A stretch of DNA of 8,823 nucleotides from JABIEQ01 sp964516055 (GTDB lineage: Bacteria; Patescibacteriota; Patescibacteriia; Magasanikbacterales; UBA922): positions 1 to 8,823 of the forward strand of contig CAZEYK010000047.1 in NCBI GenBank assembly GCA_964516055.1, in the 5' to 3' direction. Under the pieces are notes generated by a model. That model was not told the DNA's origin. It was given only the letters and a program-made list of their open reading frames with translations, and did no database searches. Positions 6,504-8,823 of the stretch are shown piece after piece (the first letter of the stretch is position 1; every line of letters starts with the position of its first letter). Position numbers and translations under genes: made by a program.

Positions 6504-7184
6504 ATGATTACCCTTGAAGGTGTTACAAAAAAATATACACGAAAAGCAACCGCACTTAATGAAATTAATTTGCAGGTTGATGCTGGTGATTTTGTGTCGA
6601 TTGTTGGGCAGAGTGGAACTGGAAAAACAACACTGGTGAAATTACTTATTGCAGAAGAACGTCCAACGCAAGGAAGAGTAACTATTGGTGGTTGGGATAT
6701 TACGCGTATTCGGCAAAAGGATATCCCGCTTCTTCGGCGTCAGATTGGGGTGATATTTCAGGATTTTAAATTATTACCTCAAAAGACTGTGTATGAAAAT
6801 GTGGCGTTTGCTTTGCAAGTTGCGGGTGAACATTTTTTTCGTATTCGGAGTGTGGTGCCACAGGTGTTGAGTATTGTGGGATTGGAACATCGGAAGCACG
6901 CATATCCACATCAGCTTTCTGGTGGTGAACAGCAACGGGTAGCTATTGCTCGTTCTCTGGTGCATCGACCAAAAATTTTGGTGGCAGATGAGCCAACGGG
7001 GAACCTTGATACGATTAATACGCAAGAGATTATTGATATTCTCAAAAAAATTAATGAATTTGGGACAACAATTGTTCTTGTTACGCATAATCGGGATATT
7101 GTGAATCATTTGCGTCGGCGGGTGGTGACGATTCATGAAGGATCCATTTTTTCTGATGAAAAGCACGGGAAATATCGATTGTGA
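6504..7184 (+). CDS. ftsE: Cell division ATP-binding protein FtsE
   Basis: ABC ATPase of 226 residues that pairs with FtsX to drive septal peptidoglycan hydrolase activation. Motifs from the chosen start: Walker A GQSGTGKTT at 35-43, Q-loop FQDFKLLP at 85-92, signature LSGGEQQR at 138-145, Walker B ILVADEPTGNLD at 158-169, switch His at 195. The FQDFKLL Q-loop segment and the MITLEGVTKKY opening are typical of FtsE and separate it from other small ABC ATPases such as LolD; the ftsX gene next door confirms it. The frame stays open upstream to an ATG at 6426, but that adds 26 residues unlike FtsE and crosses a terminator and a promoter, so 6504 is preferred. E. coli FtsE is 222 residues. No Shine-Dalgarno is seen before the ATG. 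Confidence 0.96.
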   Translation: MITLEGVTKKYTRKATALNEINLQVDAGDFVSIVGQSGTGKTTLVKLLIAEERPTQGRVTIGGWDITRIRQKDIPLLRRQIGVIFQDFKLLPQKTVYENVAFALQVAGEHFFRIRSVVPQVLSIVGLEHRKHAYPHQLSGGEQQRVAIARSLVHRPKILVADEPTGNLDTINTQEIIDILKKINEFGTTIVLVTHNRDIVNHLRRRVVTIHEGSIFSDEKHGKYRL

Positions 7185-7185
7185 C

Positions 7186-7213
7186 AATTGATAATTAACA
7201 ATTGACAATTGAC
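7186..7213. repeat. Heptanucleotide tandem repeat between ftsE and ftsX
   Basis: Four consecutive 7-mers, AATTGAT, AATTAAC, AATTGAC and AATTGAC, begin 2 nt after the ftsE stop codon. The unit contains the palindrome CAATTG at the junctions. Such short tandem repeats can expand or contract by slippage. The 91-nt ftsE-ftsX gap is long for this gene pair, which often overlaps or nearly touches. Confidence 0.8.
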
Positions 7214-7275
7214 CGAGTGAGGTTAGTTGTGGGTTGTTAGTTTTTAATTGGTATCTGGCAATTTTGTCAGATTGA

Positions 7276-8193
7276 ATGTATTACATGTTATCTCTTTTTC
7301 GTGTTTTTACTTTTGCCATTCAGGATGTCCTCCGAAATTTTAGTTTGTCTGTCATGACAGTATTTATTTTGGTATTAATGCTTCTTTCGGTAAATAGTTT
7401 GCTCGTGGTGAGGGTGTTGACGGATCATGCAAAGTTTTCTATTGAGGATAAAATTGATGTAACTATTTATTTTGATAATGAAGCAAACAGTGATGAAATT
7501 GAAGAAGTTCAATCATATGTGAAGTCATTTCCAGAAGTTGTTTCTGTGAAATTTTTTGGAAGGGAAGAGGTAATTGAACAGTTTCGTCAAGCGCATCAGG
7601 ATAATCCCGAGATCCTTGCTTCTCTTGATGAGTTGCAAGAAAATCCATTGGGGGCGACAATGGTAGTAAAAACACGTCAACCTAGTGATTACCAAAAGAT
7701 TATTTCTTCGCTTCAGATTCCTGAATATGAAACGATTATTGAAGCAAAAAGTTTTGCGGATACTGAGCAGGCTATTGATAAGATAAATACCATTACAACC
7801 AATGTTGAACGGTTTACGTTGATGCTGAGTGCATTGTTTACGGTTATTGCTTTTTTCATTATTTCAAATACGGTACGGGTGCTTATTTATACACAGCGGG
7901 TGGAGATTAGTATTAAGAAGTTGGTTGGGGCAACAAATTGGTTTGTCCAGGGGCCATATCTTGTGGCGGCATTTTTGTTTAGTGTAGCGAGTATGGTGAT
8001 TTCGTATTCTTTGACCTTGGTAGCTTTGGGATATTTGGACCCATATATCTCTGTGGTATTTGGGGAAGAACTTATCTTGACAAATTACTTCATCTTACAT
8101 ATACTATTGATCGCTGGAGTTGAGTTTATTGCCGTGTTATTTCTTACGGTGATGTCTAGTCTCCTTGCTATGCGGAAGCATTTGAATGTGTAG
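7276..8193 (+). CDS. ftsX: Cell division permease-like protein FtsX
   Basis: Membrane partner of FtsE, 305 residues, with the standard FtsX topology: cytosolic N-terminus, TM1 at about 24-47, extracytoplasmic domain at about 48-180, TM2 at 181-204, TM3 at 228-252, TM4 at 272-296. The segment EISIKKLVGATNWFVQGPYLV at 210-230, between TM2 and TM3, is the FtsX/MacB-family coupling region with the conserved K-x-x-GAT. The external domain opens with KIDVTIYFDNEANSDEIEEV, matching the usual FtsX V-x-V-x-L/Y-ferredoxin-like start. FtsEX signals to cell-wall hydrolases (PcsB, CwlO or EnvC in other bacteria); no such partner gene is in this window. ATG at 7276 and ATG at 7285 are both possible starts. 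No Shine-Dalgarno is seen. No terminator follows before the tRNAs. Confidence 0.95.
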   Translation: MYYMLSLFRVFTFAIQDVLRNFSLSVMTVFILVLMLLSVNSLLVVRVLTDHAKFSIEDKIDVTIYFDNEANSDEIEEVQSYVKSFPEVVSVKFFGREEVIEQFRQAHQDNPEILASLDELQENPLGATMVVKTRQPSDYQKIISSLQIPEYETIIEAKSFADTEQAIDKINTITTNVERFTLMLSALFTVIAFFIISNTVRVLIYTQRVEISIKKLVGATNWFVQGPYLVAAFLFSVASMVISYSLTLVALGYLDPYISVVFGEELILTNYFILHILLIAGVEFIAVLFLTVMSSLLAMRKHLNV

Positions 8194-8203
8194 GGCTCTT
8201 TTT

Positions 8204-8221
8204 TCTTCGTATATTCGAAGA
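8204..8221. repeat. Short inverted repeat after ftsX
   Basis: TCTTCG (8204-8209) pairs with CGAAGA (8216-8221) around a 6-nt AT loop. The T-run comes before the stem and not after it, so it is not an intrinsic terminator for ftsX. It may only mark an RNA processing region ahead of the tRNAs. Nothing else is recognised from 8194 to 8270. Confidence 0.3.
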
Positions 8222-8270
8222 TTGTCTCAGTAGCCTGTGTATGGCTGAATGTGTACTTTCTGAATACTAT

Positions 8271-8341
8271 TCGGAGATCGTCTAATGGTAGGACTCCAGG
8301 TTTTGGTCCTGGCTATCGGGGTTCGAATCCCTGTCTCCGAA
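8271..8341 (+). tRNA. trnQ(uug): tRNA-Gln(UUG)
   Basis: A 71-nt cloverleaf: acceptor TCGGAGA (8271-8277) with TCTCCGA (8334-8340), D stem GTCT/GGAC, anticodon stem CCAGG/CCTGG, 7-nt loop TTTTGGT with anticodon TTG at 8303-8305, T arm CGGGG/CCCTG (one G-U) and loop TTCGAAT. The discriminator is A and no CCA is encoded. It reads CAA and, by wobble, CAG. Confidence 0.95.
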
Positions 8342-8343
8342 CG

Positions 8344-8360
8344 ACTGATTTATCAGTTTT
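8344..8360 (+). terminator. Weak hairpin with short T-run between the two tRNAs
   Basis: ACTGA (8344-8348) pairs with TCAGT (8353-8357) around TTTA, followed by four T at 8357-8360. It could be a weak terminator or a processing hairpin for the tRNA-Gln 3' end. The stem is short, so read-through to tRNA-Asn is likely. Confidence 0.3.
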
Positions 8361-8369
8361 ACAATTTAT

Positions 8370-8771
8370 TCGACGGTAGCTCAGTGGTAGAGCAGTTGGC
8401 TGTAGACTTTAATTAGCAGCTCTTGGTGGAAACACCAAGATGAACACGGAGTGAACTGCGGGAAACCTGACGTTTTTTTTTAGAACATGGTAATCCGCAT
8501 CCAAGCTGTGTATGCGATAGCGAATGTACAAAATGAATGTTTGTGCGCATATACAGAAGGTTCAGAGACTATCCCTCCTTGTACTGTAACAGGTTATCAA
8601 GGCTTAGCATGGGAGTACTGCCTCGTTTAATCGAGGTGGGAAGCGCTCCGCACCCTAACGACCCGGCTTCGACCGGGAACTCGGCGAGGGTGATGATATA
8701 GTCCATCCTTTCAGGAAACTGAGAGATTAGATGTAACCAATTGGTCGTGGGTTCGAATCCCACCCGTCGAG
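8370..8771 (+). tRNA. trnN(guu): tRNA-Asn(GUU), split by a group I intron in the anticodon
   Basis: Exon 1 is 8370-8403 and exon 2 is 8734-8771; joined they form a 72-nt tRNA. Acceptor TCGACGG pairs with CCGTCGA (8764-8770) over all 7 positions, D stem GCTC/GAGC, anticodon stem GTTGG/CCAAT, 7-nt loop CTGTTAA with anticodon GTT (8402, 8403, 8734), variable loop TGGTC, T arm GTGGG/CCCAC with loop TTCGAAT. The short variable loop, the U1-A72 pair and the G discriminator at 8771 agree with bacterial tRNA-Asn (E. coli tRNA-Asn shares all three) and not with bacterial tRNA-Tyr, which has a long variable arm. No CCA is encoded. The tRNA cannot decode until the intron at 8404-8733 is removed, because the break lies between anticodon bases 35 and 36. 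Confidence 0.9.
8404..8733 (+). ncRNA. Group I self-splicing intron, 330 nt, no homing endonuclease
   Basis: Helices visible: P1, exon GGCTGT (8398-8403) with guide GCAGCT (8416-8421), giving the required U-G pair at the 5' splice site; P10, exon 2 TAA (8734-8736) with TTA (8413-8415); P2, 8422-8428/8433-8439 with a GAAA loop; P3, 8444-8451/8575-8582 with one mismatch; P4, TGCGG (8457-8461)/CCGCA (8495-8499); a short P5 around a 9-T run; P6, 11 bp, 8506-8516/8546-8556; P7, GACTAT (8567-8572)/ATAGTC (8698-8703), the guanosine-binding site; P8, CACCCT (8651-8656)/AGGGTG (8687-8692), with added hairpins at 8621-8636 and 8662-8677; P9, 7 bp, 8708-8714/8719-8725 with a GAAA loop. The intron ends in G (8733). 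No internal reading frame is credible, so it is not currently mobile by its own enzyme. The subclass is not resolved by eye. Confidence 0.92.
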
Positions 8772-8783
8772 CAATACAGAACG

Positions 8784-8809
8784 AACAGGTTCGCAAGAGC
8801 CTGTTTTTT
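8784..8809 (+). terminator. Intrinsic terminator after tRNA-Asn
   Basis: AACAGGTTC (8784-8792 region) pairs with GAGCCTGTT (8797-8805) over 9 bp (one G-U) around a GCAA tetraloop, running into six T at 8804-8809. It is the strongest terminator in the window and starts 13 nt after the tRNA 3' end, so it closes the tRNA-Gln/tRNA-Asn unit and possibly the whole ftsEX-tRNA transcript. Confidence 0.9.
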
Positions 8810-8823
8810 CTTTTGTTGAGCCA

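Noticed and set aside
7186..7213. CRISPR-like or transposon-end repeat
   Set aside because: The units are only 7 nt with no spacers, no terminal inverted repeats and no nearby transposase or cas gene.
8404..8733. Homing endonuclease gene inside the intron
   Set aside because: At 330 nt the intron is nearly filled by its core and side helices, and no frame shows LAGLIDADG, GIY-YIG or HNH motifs.
8401..8735. tRNA-Tyr(GUA) interpretation of the split tRNA
   Set aside because: It needs splice sites that break the U-G and terminal-G rules for group I introns. The short variable loop and G discriminator also do not fit bacterial tRNA-Tyr.
8569..8796. Minus-strand open frame of 75 codons containing RVGFEPTTN
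   Set aside because: This peptide is the antisense translation of a tRNA T-arm (GGTTCGAATCCCACC on the + strand), a common false gene. It overlaps the intron, exon 2 and the terminator.

Overview
The window looks like a low-GC bacterial chromosome segment, most likely from the Candidate Phyla Radiation (Patescibacteria); this is inferred from gene content and style, with no 16S rRNA to confirm it. Supporting signs are compact genes, almost no Shine-Dalgarno sequences, tRNAs without an encoded CCA, a Mur ligase lacking the usual N-terminal domain, a translin-family protein, and a group I intron in a tRNA. All genes lie on the + strand, which is rich in G and T and poor in C.

Layout: (1) 2-2248, the 3' part of a P2-type cation-transporting ATPase gene that enters from the left edge. 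(2) 2249-2320, a short gap with a 17-bp inverted repeat. (3) 2321-4694, a tight run of translin-like protein, GNAT acetyltransferase and MurE-like ligase. (4) 4717-6168, an FtsB/DivIC-like membrane protein and a membrane-anchored parvulin prolyl isomerase, starting at an extended -10 promoter and ending at an intrinsic terminator. (5) 6312-6384, tRNA-Thr(CGU) with its own promoter and terminator. (6) 6504-8193, ftsE and ftsX, separated by a heptamer tandem repeat. (7) 8271-8771, tRNA-Gln(UUG) and a tRNA-Asn(GUU) gene split by a 330-nt group I intron, closed by a strong terminator at 8784-8809.

The theme from 3351 to 8193 is envelope and division: peptidoglycan precursor ligation (Mur ligase), divisome assembly (FtsB-like), extracytoplasmic folding (parvulin) and septal hydrolase control (FtsEX). 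The translin-like and GNAT genes sit upstream with no clear functional link.

The most notable element is the intron in tRNA-Asn. It can be folded by eye into P1, P2, P3, P4, P6, P7, P8, P9 and P10, ends in a G, and interrupts the anticodon itself between U35 and U36. Splicing at the chemically expected sites gives anticodon GUU, a 7-nt anticodon loop and perfect acceptor and T stems. A careless exon join would instead suggest tRNA-Tyr.
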